Shown here: positions 35,715 to 44,531 of the stretch, piece by piece
Position numbering within the stretch: the first letter of the stretch is position 1
Layout of the letters: every line of letters begins with the position of its first letter
Origin: Paraburkholderia panacisoli
Lineage (GTDB): Bacteria > Pseudomonadota > Gammaproteobacteria > Burkholderiales > Burkholderiaceae
Assembly: GCF_008369935.1 (NCBI RefSeq)
Contig: NZ_VTUZ01000013.1
Location: forward strand, 62,001 to 126,000
Reading direction: 5' to 3'
Length of the DNA: 64,000 nucleotides
Program-made: the position numbers and the translations under genes
The notes under the pieces: model-generated
Told to the model about the DNA's origin: nothing
The model's database searches: none
The model's input: only the letters and a program-made list of their open reading frames with translations

Positions 35715-36542
35715 TCAGACGAGTGCTTTGCTGGCGGCGGCCGTGCGGCCGCGCAGCCAGTTGATGCTCGCGAACAGCAGCACTGCGAACACAATCAGCA
35801 TCGTTGCCACGGCGAGGATCGACGGGTCGATCGAGTCGCGAATGCCGCTCCACATCTGCCGCGGCACGGTTGTTTGATCCGGGCCGCCGATGAACAGAAT
35901 GACGATTACTTCGTCGAACGAGGTCGCAAAAGCGAAGACGCTGCCGGTCGCGACCGCCGGCGTGATGAGCGGCAAGGTCACGCGCCTGAATGTGACCCAA
36001 GGCGTCGCGCCGAGCCCGGAAGCGGCGCGCAACAGACTCTGATCGAAAGAAAGCAGTGACGCAGTCACGGTGATCACGACGAATGGCGTGCCGAGCGCGG
36101 CATGCGCCAGGACCACACCGGGATACGAGTTCACGAGGCCGAGCGGCGCGAAGATCAGATAGAAGCCCGCGGCGACGACGACGATCGGCACGATCATCGG
36201 CGAGATGATGATCGGCATGATCAGCGAGCGCAGCGGAAACTGCGCGCGCGAAATGCCGAGCGCGGCCAGCGTGCCGAGACACGTGGCGATCAGCGTCGAT
36301 GCCGCGCCGATGCCGATGCTGTTCAGAAGCGATCGTTGCCAGTCCGGGCTCGTGAGCGCCTGCTCATACCAGCGCAGCGAAAAGCCCTGCAACGGGTAGG
36401 AGAAGTACGAGCCCGAATTGAACGAGAGCGGGATGATCGCGAGGATCGGCGCAATCAGGAAGAACAGCACAAGCGCCGTATGCAGCCGCACCCAGCGCGC
36501 GGCGACGCGTTCCGTCAGCACCTTGTTGCGTTGATCTGGCAT
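35715..36542 (-). CDS. ABC transporter permease, PotC type
   Basis: A 275-residue inner-membrane permease with six helices. Its binding-protein-dependent transport motif is ASGLGATPWVTFRRVTLPLI (EAA-like loop, about 180-200). It pairs with the PotB-type permease gene ending 39 bases upstream. This family imports polyamines, opines, phosphonates or Fe3+; the substrate is set by the binding protein. Last gene of the minus-strand operon that begins with the Rieske oxygenase. Confidence 0.92.
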   Translation of the reverse strand: MPDQRNKVLTERVAARWVRLHTALVLFFLIAPILAIIPLSFNSGSYFSYPLQGFSLRWYEQALTSPDWQRSLLNSIGIGAASTLIATCLGTLAALGISRAQFPLRSLIMPIIISPMIVPIVVVAAGFYLIFAPLGLVNSYPGVVLAHAALGTPFVVITVTASLLSFDQSLLRAASGLGATPWVTFRRVTLPLITPAVATGSVFAFATSFDEVIVILFIGGPDQTTVPRQMWSGIRDSIDPSILAVATMLIVFAVLLFASINWLRGRTAAASKALV

Positions 36543-36580
36543 GTCATTCCTTCGTCGTGTTCGCGTGTTTCAACCGAGTC

Positions 36581-37840
36581 TCAACCGAAGCGCAAGCGGT
36601 CGATGCCGACGATGCGGTTGAACAGGAAATAGAAGATCGCCGTGAAGATCACGAGATATGCCGAGAGTGCACCGGCGAGGCCCCAGTTGAGTTGCGTGTT
36701 GGTCTGTATTGCGATGAGCTGGCTGATCATCTCGTCGCCTGCGCCGCCGAGCAGCGCGGGCGTGATGTAGTAGCCGAGCGCGAGCACGAACACGAGGAAG
36801 CAGCCCGCCCCCACGCCCGGCAGCGTCTGCGGCATGTAGACCCGCACGAACGCGGTGAACGGGTGCGCCCCAAGCGATTGCGCGGCCCGCACGTACACGG
36901 GCGATACGCTCTTCATCACCGAGTAGATGGCGAGAATCATGTAGGGCAAGAGCACATGTGTCATGCCGATGAGCACGCCCACGCGATTGAAGATGAGCGG
37001 CAGTGGATGTGTGACGAGACCGAGTCCCATCAGCAGGCTGTTGATGACGCCGCCCGGTTGCAGCAAAACGTACCACGCGGTTGTGCGCACGAGCACAGAG
37101 GTCCAGAACGGTACGATCACAAGGAGCATCAGGCGGTTGCTGCTCTTCGCGGGCAAGTTCGCGAGCAGCCATGCGACCGGATAGCCGAGCACAAGGCACA
37201 GCAGCGTGACCGTGGCGCTGATCGAGATCGTGCGCACGAACGCCTGCCGATAGACCGAAGCGTTGTCCGGCATGAACGCGAGCGCGCCTTGCGGTGTCAC
37301 TTGCGCATCGACGGCCGCTAGCAGATAGTCCGGCGTCGGCGACGTGGCGGCGCGCTTCAGCAAGCGCCAGATCTCGGGCGAATTCCAGCGTTCGTCGAGT
37401 TCGACGAGCGCCGGTTTCCACGCGGGCGGCGCATCGGCGGGCAGCTGGCGCGCGGTGCGCATCAACAGACTACGGAACTCGGCCTGATCGAAGTTCAGCC
37501 GCCGCGCGACTGTGCCGAGCTGTCCGCTTTGCTGCGCCTGTTTGAGCCCCGCAGCGAGCAGGGCGAACGTGCGCTCGTCCGGCACGCCGTGCCCGTCCCA
37601 TGCATCGAGCGCACGCGTGAGCCCTGGCATGCTGTCGGGCACTTCATGATTCTCCACGCTGCGCGCGAGCAGCAGCGCGATCGGCGCGATGAACGTTGAA
37701 AGCAGAAACACGATCAGTGGTAGCGCGAGCATGAGCGCCTGCACCGATGCGCGGCGGCGCGCCTTTTGAAACGACGCGCGGCCGTCGGCTCTCGTCGGAG
37801 AGCCCGGGGCCGTGACTCGGGCCGAAGCGGGCATGTTCAT
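36581..37840 (-). CDS. ABC transporter permease, PotB type, with large N-terminal insert
   Basis: The 419-residue permease has a first helix at about 37-57, then an unusually long extracytoplasmic segment of some 150 residues (rich in Trp, Arg and Asp), then five more helices. The EAA loop reads AAQSLGAHPFTAFVRVYMPQ. Ordinary PotB proteins are about 285-310 residues; the extra length is the loop after helix 1, a form known in a subgroup of PotB-like permeases. I use the ATG at 37840 rather than the TTG at 37846. The binding-protein gene ends 31 bases upstream. Confidence 0.9.
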   Translation of the reverse strand: MNMPASARVTAPGSPTRADGRASFQKARRRASVQALMLALPLIVFLLSTFIAPIALLLARSVENHEVPDSMPGLTRALDAWDGHGVPDERTFALLAAGLKQAQQSGQLGTVARRLNFDQAEFRSLLMRTARQLPADAPPAWKPALVELDERWNSPEIWRLLKRAATSPTPDYLLAAVDAQVTPQGALAFMPDNASVYRQAFVRTISISATVTLLCLVLGYPVAWLLANLPAKSSNRLMLLVIVPFWTSVLVRTTAWYVLLQPGGVINSLLMGLGLVTHPLPLIFNRVGVLIGMTHVLLPYMILAIYSVMKSVSPVYVRAAQSLGAHPFTAFVRVYMPQTLPGVGAGCFLVFVLALGYYITPALLGGAGDEMISQLIAIQTNTQLNWGLAGALSAYLVIFTAIFYFLFNRIVGIDRLRFG

Positions 37841-37871
37841 AGTCAAGTTGGGCTCTCGTCGGACGATGGTG

Positions 37872-38918
37872 TTACTGCGTCAGCCATACCTGGAAGCGCT
37901 TGTTGATCTGGTCCGCGTTGTCGGCCCAGAAGTTCGCGTTGATTTGCAAGGCGCGCTTGAAGTTCTCGGGTGCGGTCGGCAGATCGACGAGGCGTTGCTT
38001 GTCGACGAGCGCGATTGCGTCCTTGCGCGGCGGTGCATAGGCGATGTACTTCGACAAATCCGCATACGCCTTCGGCTGCGAAGCGGAGACGATGAATTTC
38101 GCGGCGGCGTCGGCGTGCTTCGCGCCCGTCGGAACGCCCCACCAGTCGAAGTCGTAGACCTGCGCGTCCCAGACGGCTTTGAAGGGCTTGTTGTCCTTCT
38201 TCGCGGCGTCGTCGATGCGGCCGTTGTAGGCCTGCGTCATCACGACCGCGCCGTCCGCGAGCAGCTGCGGCGCCTGCGCGCCCGACTCCCACCACACGAT
38301 GTTCTTCTTGATCGTGTCGAGCTTCCTGAACGCGCGATCCACGCCCGCGGGTGTGCCCAGCACCTTGTAGACATCCTTCGGATCGACGCCGTCGGCGATT
38401 AGCGCCCATTCCATCGACACCTTCGGCGACTTGCGCAGACCACGCTTGCCGGGGAATTTCTGCAGATCGAAAAAGTCGTTGACGGTTGTCGGCGCGGTCT
38501 TGAGCTTGCTCGCATCGTAGGCGTAAACCGTGGACCAGACCATGCTCGCAACGGCGCAATCGCCGATCGAGCCGGGGATGAAGTCGCTCGTTTTGCCGAG
38601 CGTCTTCTTGTCGAACTTCTGGAGCAGGCCTTCGTCGCAGGCGGTGATCGCATCGTTCGTTTCGAGGTCGATCAAGTCCCACGTGGTGTTCTTCGCCTGC
38701 TCCATCGCGGAGAGCTTCGCGAGGCCGCCGTCATACGATTCGGTCGAGAAGCCGATGCCGGTGGCCTGCGTGAACGGTTCGAAATAGGCCTTCCTGGCAG
38801 CCGCCTCGTACGCGCCGCCGAAGGTCACGACGGAGAGCGTCTCCGCTGCCTGGGCGGTCACGGCGGTGAATGCGAGTACGGCGAGTGCGGCGCTTTGTGC
38901 TTTGATGAAGGTGCGCAT
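37872..38918 (-). CDS. PotD-type periplasmic substrate-binding protein
   Basis: A 348-residue protein with a signal peptide (FIKAQSAALAVLAFTAVTAQ-A) and the family pattern of spermidine/putrescine- and opine-binding proteins: LSVVTFGGAYEAAARKAYFE, WDLIDLETNDAITACDEGLL, and late QVYDFDWWGVPTGAKH. It has a GGAGCC ribosome site inside the spacer, only one base after the end of the ATPase gene. The second lobe lacks the classical polyamine-binding acidic cluster as far as I can see, so the ligand may be another nitrogenous compound. Confidence 0.9.
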   Translation of the reverse strand: MRTFIKAQSAALAVLAFTAVTAQAAETLSVVTFGGAYEAAARKAYFEPFTQATGIGFSTESYDGGLAKLSAMEQAKNTTWDLIDLETNDAITACDEGLLQKFDKKTLGKTSDFIPGSIGDCAVASMVWSTVYAYDASKLKTAPTTVNDFFDLQKFPGKRGLRKSPKVSMEWALIADGVDPKDVYKVLGTPAGVDRAFRKLDTIKKNIVWWESGAQAPQLLADGAVVMTQAYNGRIDDAAKKDNKPFKAVWDAQVYDFDWWGVPTGAKHADAAAKFIVSASQPKAYADLSKYIAYAPPRKDAIALVDKQRLVDLPTAPENFKRALQINANFWADNADQINKRFQVWLTQ

Positions 38919-38919
38919 G

Positions 38920-40101
38920 TCAATTGGCTCCTGCGGGTGCGGTCGTGATGATGGAAGGGGAGAGCGGTGGGGATGCAGGGATCACGGGCGCGCTGCGTGG
39001 CGCGCTCATCGCGAGAATCTTGCAGTCGTCGTGGCGCCACGCGATCTCGATCGCGCTGCCGGGCGAAGGCAGCGCATGGCGCTGCGTATTGGGCACTTTC
39101 ACCACGAAGGAATCGCGCGAACCGAGCGCGACGTGCACGCGATGATGATCGCCGCAATACACCAGTTCCTCGACGCGTGCGCGCACCACGTTGCTGTGTT
39201 CGTCGGCGTGCGAGCCTTCGGCGCTGGGGATATGTGCGCGTTCGGGGCGCAGCGCGAGCATCGCTTCGTCGCCCGTGCGCAGGCCGGGTTCGCAACGGCC
39301 GCGAATGACGCTGCCGTCCGAGAGCGCGAGCGTCGCCCAGTCCTCGCCCGCATTGACAACGCGCCCGGTCAGCCCGTTGTTCTCGCCGACGAAGTTTGCG
39401 ACGAAAGCATTCTGCGCATTCTCGTAAAGTTCGCTGGGCGTGGCGGCTTGCTGAATACGGCCATCGGAGAAGACGGCGACGCGGTCCGACATCGTCAGCG
39501 CTTCGGCCTGATCGTGCGTCACATAGACGATCGTGAGCGACAGCTCGCGATGCAGGCGCATGATTTCGTATTGCATGGTTTCGCGCAGGCGTTTGTCGAG
39601 CGCACCGAGCGGCTCGTCCATCAGCACGACGCTCGGCTCGAACACGAGCGCGCGCGCGAGCGCCACGCGCTGCTGCTGTCCGCCGGAGAGCTGCGCGGGA
39701 CGCCGGTTCGCCAGATGCGGCAGTTCGATCATTTCGAGCGCGCGCTTCACGCGCGTCTTCTGCTCGGCGCGGCTCACGCGCCGCACGGAGAGTGGAAACG
39801 CGACGTTCTCCGCAATCGTCAGATGCGGAAAGAGCGCGTAGTTCTGAAACACCATGCCGATGTCGCGCTGATGCGGCGGCTTGTCGTCGAGCCGACGGCC
39901 GTCGAGGCGAATCTCGCCGTGCGTGGGCGATTCGAATCCCGCCAGCATCATCAGCGTCGTCGTCTTGCCCGAACCGGACGGGCCCAGCAGCGACAGGAAT
40001 TCTCCCTTGCGCACGTCGAGGTTCAAGTCATCGACCACGTATTGGGCGCCGTCGTACGATTTGCTCACGCCCGAAAACGAAATGAAGGAAGGGTTTGACA
40101 T
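38920..40101 (-). CDS. ABC transporter ATP-binding protein, PotA type
   Basis: A 393-residue ATPase: Walker A GPSGSGKTTT near residue 41, Q-loop MVFQNYALFPHLTI, signature LSGGQQQR, Walker B VVLMDEP and the switch His in VTHDQAEAL. It has a C-terminal TOBE domain (about 280-370). It powers the PotB/PotC-type permeases encoded downstream. The start at 40101 is the family-typical one; the frame extends to 40137, next to the oxygenase stop. The oxygenase gene ends 32 bases upstream, so both are in one operon. Confidence 0.94.
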   Translation of the reverse strand: MSNPSFISFSGVSKSYDGAQYVVDDLNLDVRKGEFLSLLGPSGSGKTTTLMMLAGFESPTHGEIRLDGRRLDDKPPHQRDIGMVFQNYALFPHLTIAENVAFPLSVRRVSRAEQKTRVKRALEMIELPHLANRRPAQLSGGQQQRVALARALVFEPSVVLMDEPLGALDKRLRETMQYEIMRLHRELSLTIVYVTHDQAEALTMSDRVAVFSDGRIQQAATPSELYENAQNAFVANFVGENNGLTGRVVNAGEDWATLALSDGSVIRGRCEPGLRTGDEAMLALRPERAHIPSAEGSHADEHSNVVRARVEELVYCGDHHRVHVALGSRDSFVVKVPNTQRHALPSPGSAIEIAWRHDDCKILAMSAPRSAPVIPASPPLSPSIITTAPAGAN

Positions 40102-40133
40102 CGTGATCGCGTCCTGTCGATGGTGCGTCGTAA

Positions 40134-41297
40134 TCAATGCGTGGCGAGCTGCGTCGCGAGGATTTTGCTAGCGAGGTAGCGCGCGAAGTCATAGTTTGGG
40201 CGTTCGAGATGGCTCAAGTGACCGGGCTTCGCGAGCGGCGCGTGCACGCCGCGAAAGACGGCTTCCACGCCGCGTTTGTCTTCCGCGTTGACTTCGTCGA
40301 GCAGCTTCTTCAAGGTCGCCATGTGCGCGTTGGCTTCGGTATCGGCGATGAACTCCGGCGCAAGGCCGCCGCCGAAGCGGATATGCACGCGCTCTACGCC
40401 TTGAGGCTGCAGCACGAGATACCAGAAGTAACCCGGCGTGAGCGTGACGAGATGCGTCGGGTAGATCGCGAGCAGCGCCGTGGTCTTGCGCCAATGTCCC
40501 GTGAGGCGCGTATTGTCCGGATGCGCGTTGCCGATGGGCAAGGACGCTTCCTTGGTGATCCAGTGATAGTTGAAGGCTGGATAGCCCGGCGGACATTCCA
40601 TTTCATCGAGCCGCGAATGCGGTCCTACCGTCGCGCGATGCAGCATGGGCAGGTGATAGCTTTCCATGAAGTTTTCCGCGAGGATCTTCCAGTTCGTGTT
40701 CCACACGTGCTCTTCATGAAAGGTTTCGATGTAGTCCGACATGCCGTATGCGCCGATGAGCTCGCTCAGCTTGGCGAGTTGCGAGTGAACGGGCGGCGCG
40801 TTTTCGTCGAGTGTCACGTAGATCCAGCCTTGCCATTCTTCGCAGCGCACGGCCGGCAGCTGGTAGCTTTCCTTGCAGAAACCCCCTTGCCGATCCATGA
40901 GCGGCGCGCCTTGCAGCGCGCCGTCCAGCGAATAATTCCAGGCGTGATAAGGGCAGACGATGCGACGCACGTTGCCGCGTCCTTCGAGCAGCACCGACAT
41001 GCGATGCAGGCACACGTTCGACATCGCCTTGAGCTGCACCTGGTTGTCGCGCAACACGATGACGGGTTGCGCTCCAATGCGCGCCGTCAAGTAATCGCCG
41101 GGCGCTTTGAGCGCACTGGCCCGGCCGACGCATTGCCATTCACGCTCGAAGATAGCGCGCTCTTCGAGCGCGAGGAATTCGGGCGACGTGTAGACACCGG
41201 GCGGCATCGAATGCGCATCGCCGAATGGCCGTTCGCAACCCGTCTGCAGTTCGTCGACAAGTGCTTGCACTGCGATCGTCCTTGCCGGGTTGGCCAT
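40134..41297 (-). CDS. Rieske aromatic-ring-hydroxylating oxygenase, alpha subunit
   Basis: A 387-residue oxygenase. The Rieske [2Fe-2S] site is formed by CLHR near residue 97 and CPYHAW near 115. The mononuclear iron site is in NFMESYHLPMLH near 205-216 with the 2-His motif and a later Asp. Such enzymes add O2 to an aromatic or quaternary-amine substrate using electrons from a separate reductase. No reductase or small subunit is encoded nearby, consistent with single-component alpha3 enzymes. GGGGGA precedes the ATG. It is the first gene of an operon with a PotABCD-type importer, so the importer probably brings in its substrate. Confidence 0.92.
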   Translation of the reverse strand: MANPARTIAVQALVDELQTGCERPFGDAHSMPPGVYTSPEFLALEERAIFEREWQCVGRASALKAPGDYLTARIGAQPVIVLRDNQVQLKAMSNVCLHRMSVLLEGRGNVRRIVCPYHAWNYSLDGALQGAPLMDRQGGFCKESYQLPAVRCEEWQGWIYVTLDENAPPVHSQLAKLSELIGAYGMSDYIETFHEEHVWNTNWKILAENFMESYHLPMLHRATVGPHSRLDEMECPPGYPAFNYHWITKEASLPIGNAHPDNTRLTGHWRKTTALLAIYPTHLVTLTPGYFWYLVLQPQGVERVHIRFGGGLAPEFIADTEANAHMATLKKLLDEVNAEDKRGVEAVFRGVHAPLAKPGHLSHLERPNYDFARYLASKILATQLATH

Positions 41298-41427
41298 GGT
41301 GTCCCCCTTGATTCGTCACGGTGAGAGCGCGGCAACGCGAGGCTTTGCGGCGTAGCGCCCAACATGAACACCAATCTATCAAGCCAAATTGCAAGCCAAA
41401 ATATTGTTTTCAGATACAAAGCAAAGC

Positions 41428-41440
41428 TTTTACCTATGCA
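41428..41440 (-). promoter_or_regulatory. Candidate LysR-regulon motif upstream of oxygenase operon
   Basis: On the minus strand this site reads TGCATAGGTAAAA, about 130 bases before the oxygenase start, in an AT-rich stretch (41380-41435). The same TGCATAGGTAAA occurs at 42466-42477 in the promoter region of the regulator and flavin monooxygenase. Both copies adjoin AAGCTT. Confidence 0.45.
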
Positions 41441-41479
41441 CAAGGCGCAGGCATAAAACGGACGATCGCGCTTTCCTGA

Positions 41480-42406
41480 TCATGCGTCGAGATGCAGCCG
41501 CCGAATATAGTTCTCGCAGAACGACGCGAACCGCTGCACGACCTGGCGCGGCTTCATCGTGCGCGATTGCGCGATGCCGAGCATCGTTGCGTTGACGTTG
41601 TCTTTGAAACGCTTAATGACGAACTCTTCGCCATCCACGGTGCGATTCGATTTGAGCGGAAAGTTCAGGAGGCTGTAGCCGAGACCGTTGGCCACCATGC
41701 CGCGCACGACCTCCGGCTGCGACGAACGGAACGCGGGCACGGGACGGCTGCCCACCGCATCGAAGAGTGCGGCGAAGTACTCGCGGCTGTGCGGCAGGTC
41801 GAGCATCACATACGGCTCGGGCAAGAGGTCTGCGAGCGATACCTTGCGTGCACGTGCCAGACGATGCGTCCTCGGCAGGATCGCATAAGGCGGCAGTGAG
41901 AGCAGCGGCGTGAACGAGATGTCCTCCGTCAGATCGAGACTGTAGGTGAGGGCAATGTCGAGCGAGCCGTCGTTCAAGCCGCGCAAGAGGCCATCCTGAT
42001 GCGCTTCGACCGTGCGAAACGAGATGCCCGCGTGCTCGCCCGTGAATCGGCTGATCAGCCCCGGCATCAGCGGCGGCGCAAGCGAGACGAGGCAGCCGAG
42101 CGCGATGGCGCCCGTCATGCCGCCGTCCATTTCCTTCGCGGTCGTCTGCAATTCCTCCGCGATTTTCAGCAGATTGCGCGCTTGCCCGAGCAGATCGCGA
42201 CCGGCTTGCGTGAGCGAAAGACCGCTCGCGTGATGCCGTATGAAGAGTTGCACGCCGAACGACACTTCGAGGTCCGCGAGTGCCGTGGAGATCGACGGCT
42301 GCGAGATGTGCAGACGCTTCGCGGCGGCGGTGAAGGACAGTGCTTCCGCGGTGACCACGAAATAACGCAACTGGCGCAACGAGTAGCGCAACGGGTGAGT
42401 CTCCAT
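41480..42406 (-). CDS. LysR-family transcriptional regulator
   Basis: A 308-residue regulator with N-terminal helix-turn-helix (about 8-65: ALSFTAAAKRLHISQPSIST) and inducer-binding domain (about 95-300). It lies between the oxygenase-transporter arm and the flavin monooxygenase arm, divergent from the latter, and is the obvious candidate to control both. The 264-base divergent region contains a long AT-rich stretch (42450-42520) and the shared 12-base motif. Confidence 0.93.
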   Translation of the reverse strand: METHPLRYSLRQLRYFVVTAEALSFTAAAKRLHISQPSISTALADLEVSFGVQLFIRHHASGLSLTQAGRDLLGQARNLLKIAEELQTTAKEMDGGMTGAIALGCLVSLAPPLMPGLISRFTGEHAGISFRTVEAHQDGLLRGLNDGSLDIALTYSLDLTEDISFTPLLSLPPYAILPRTHRLARARKVSLADLLPEPYVMLDLPHSREYFAALFDAVGSRPVPAFRSSQPEVVRGMVANGLGYSLLNFPLKSNRTVDGEEFVIKRFKDNVNATMLGIAQSRTMKPRQVVQRFASFCENYIRRLHLDA

Positions 42407-42465
42407 CGACGGCGCTCCGCGTTCAGGGTCTTCAATGGCGGCATTGTGAAGCAGTCAAAAAAGCT

Positions 42466-42477
42466 TGCATAGGTAAA
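42466..42477 (+). promoter_or_regulatory. Candidate LysR-regulon motif in divergent promoter
   Basis: TGCATAGGTAAA occurs here 60 bases upstream of the LysR start, directly followed by a very AT-rich run (TTTTTTAAATATATTTTT) suitable for promoters. The identical motif on the opposite strand lies upstream of the oxygenase operon at 41428. Confidence 0.45.
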
Positions 42478-42670
42478 TCCGATGCCATGCATTTTTTAAA
42501 TATATTTTTCAAATTCTAGACGGACGCGTAGATTTTCTCGAAAGCGGAAACGGACCGGGTGGCAACGTGCTGTCGGAAAACACGACCGGGTCCGCAACGA
42601 TCGCGAGCGCTCCAAGACCGCGACGCCGCGATCGAATCGAAACATTCCACCATTTCAGAAGGACACAGCC

Positions 42671-44029
42671 ATGACAGTGGAAACAACGTCAATCGACACG
42701 CTCGTGGTCGGCGCGGGTCAGGCCGGCGTCGCGATGAGCGAACATTTGAGCAAGCTTGGCGTGCCGCATCTCGTGCTGGAACGCGCTCGTATCGCCGAGC
42801 GCTGGCGCACGGGACGCTGGGATTCCCTGGTCGCCAATGGCCCCGCGTGGCACGATCGTTTCCCCAATCTCGAGTTCTCAGACTTCGACCCCGACGCATT
42901 CGCTCCGAAGGAACAGATCGCGGACTATTTCGTCGCCTATGCAAAGAAGTTTGAAGCGCCGATCCGCACCGGCGTGGAAGTGAAGAAGGTCGTGCGCAAT
43001 CCGGGACGGCAGGGCTTCACCATCGAAACATCGGAGGGCGTGATCGAGGCCAATCGCGTGGTGGTCGCGACCGGGCCTTTCCAGCGCCCCGTCATTCCGC
43101 CCATCGCGCCGCGAGATTCGAGTCTTACGCAGCTTCATTCCGCCGACTATCGCAATCCCGATCAATTGCCCAAAGGGGGCGTGTTGGTGGTGGGTGCGGG
43201 CTCGTCGGGCGTGCAAATCGCGGACGAGTTGCAACGTGCGGGCAAGCGTGTCTACCTATCGGTCGGAGCCCACGATCGCCCGCCACGCGCCTATCGCGGT
43301 CGCGACTTCTGCTGGTGGCTCGGCGTGCTCGGCGAATGGGATGCAGAGGTCATGAAGCCAGGCAGGGAGCACGTCACCATTGCGGTGAGCGGTTCGCGCG
43401 GCGGCCATACGGTGGATTTCCGGCGTCTGGCGAATCAGGGCATCACGCTCGTTGGTCTCACGAAATCGTTCAATGACGGCGTGGTGGCCTTCGAAGCAGA
43501 TCTCGCGGAGAACATCGCACGCGGCGACGAAAACTATCTGTCGCTGCTGAACGCGGCTGACGCGTATGCCGAGCGCAACGGTCTCGTTCTTCCCGAAGAG
43601 CCTGAAGCCCGCGTCATTCCCGCGGATCCGGAATGCGTGACCCACCCGTTGCTCGATCTCGATCTGGCGAAGGCCGGCGTGACGTCGATTGTCTGGGCGA
43701 CCGGGTATGCAGTCGATTTCAGCTGGTTGAAGGTCAACGCCTTCGATGAAAATGGCAAGCCGAAACATCAGCGCGGCGTATCGAAGGAGCCGGGCATCTA
43801 TTTCCTCGGTCTGCCCTGGCTATCGCGCCGCGGCTCCGCATTCATCTGGGGCGTGTGGCACGACGCGAAGCACATCGCCGATCACATCGTCACGCAGCGT
43901 AAATACCTGGCCTATTACGATGACTCGCAACGCCAGTCACAGAGCCGCCGTGAGGAGTGCGTTGAAAGCGTCGAAGTCACATCCGCCGGTTCACGCGTCC
44001 ACAAAGTCAGCGAGATGGGCGTGAATTGA
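42671..44029 (+). CDS. FAD/NAD(P)H-dependent flavoprotein monooxygenase (FMO-like)
   Basis: A 452-residue protein with two Rossmann motifs: VVGAGQAGVAMSEHL (about 12-26, FAD) and VVGAGSSGVQIADEL (about 172-186, NADPH). The ATG motif IVWATGYAVDF is near the C-terminus. This is the FMO/Baeyer-Villiger superfamily of N- or C-oxygenating enzymes. AGAAGGA lies before the ATG. It opens the plus-strand arm of the cluster. The C-terminal 40 residues are hydrophilic and variable. Substrate unknown; neighbours suggest a nitrogen compound. Confidence 0.9.
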   Translation: MTVETTSIDTLVVGAGQAGVAMSEHLSKLGVPHLVLERARIAERWRTGRWDSLVANGPAWHDRFPNLEFSDFDPDAFAPKEQIADYFVAYAKKFEAPIRTGVEVKKVVRNPGRQGFTIETSEGVIEANRVVVATGPFQRPVIPPIAPRDSSLTQLHSADYRNPDQLPKGGVLVVGAGSSGVQIADELQRAGKRVYLSVGAHDRPPRAYRGRDFCWWLGVLGEWDAEVMKPGREHVTIAVSGSRGGHTVDFRRLANQGITLVGLTKSFNDGVVAFEADLAENIARGDENYLSLLNAADAYAERNGLVLPEEPEARVIPADPECVTHPLLDLDLAKAGVTSIVWATGYAVDFSWLKVNAFDENGKPKHQRGVSKEPGIYFLGLPWLSRRGSAFIWGVWHDAKHIADHIVTQRKYLAYYDDSQRQSQSRREECVESVEVTSAGSRVHKVSEMGVN

Positions 44030-44083
44030 TGCGTACGCCTCTTTAATCCGCGATCCATTTCTTCCTAGCATTAAGGTGCATTG

Positions 44084-44521
44084 ATGAGCCAACCTACGCA
44101 TACCCGTATCCGCATGTTCAATACGAAGGATACGTATCCAAACCAGACGCTCGACAACGATCTTTGTCAGGCCGTGCGGGCCGGCAACACGGTCTATGTG
44201 CGCGGTCAGGTGGGCACGGATTTCGAAGGCCGCCTGGTCGGCCTCGGCGATCCGCGCGCCCAGGCCGAGCAGGCGATGAAGAACGTCAAGCAGTTGCTGG
44301 CAGAGGCGGGCAGCGACCTGTCTCACGTCGTCAAGACGACGACGTTCCTGACCGACATCCGCTACCGCGAGCCGGTCTATCAGGAAGTCGGCAAGTGGTT
44401 GAAGGGGGTGTTTCCTATTTCGACGGGCCTGGTGGTGGTCGCGTTGGGTCAGCCGCAGTGGTTGATGGAGATCGATGTTATCGCGGTCATTCCGGATGGA
44501 TGGACGCCACCGAAGGCCTAA
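44084..44521 (+). CDS. RidA/YjgF/UK114-family protein
   Basis: A 145-residue trimeric chorismate-mutase-fold protein: GNTVYVRGQVGTDFEGRLVG, AQAEQAMKNVKQLLAEAGS and the conserved KTTTFLTDIRYREPVYQEV. RidA hydrolyses reactive enamine/imine intermediates; paralogues in catabolic operons act on pathway-specific imines or aminoacrylates. The canonical Arg of the active site would be in ITDIRY (here LTDIRY). Placed between an FMO and a DUF1028 gene, it likely processes an imine formed by N-oxidation or deamination. Confidence 0.9.
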   Translation: MSQPTHTRIRMFNTKDTYPNQTLDNDLCQAVRAGNTVYVRGQVGTDFEGRLVGLGDPRAQAEQAMKNVKQLLAEAGSDLSHVVKTTTFLTDIRYREPVYQEVGKWLKGVFPISTGLVVVALGQPQWLMEIDVIAVIPDGWTPPKA

Positions 44522-44531
44522 GGAACGGGAC

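Noticed and set aside
38866..40098. Plus-strand open frame of 410 codons
   Set aside because: Antisense to the PotA-type ATPase gene; Arg/His-rich without motifs.
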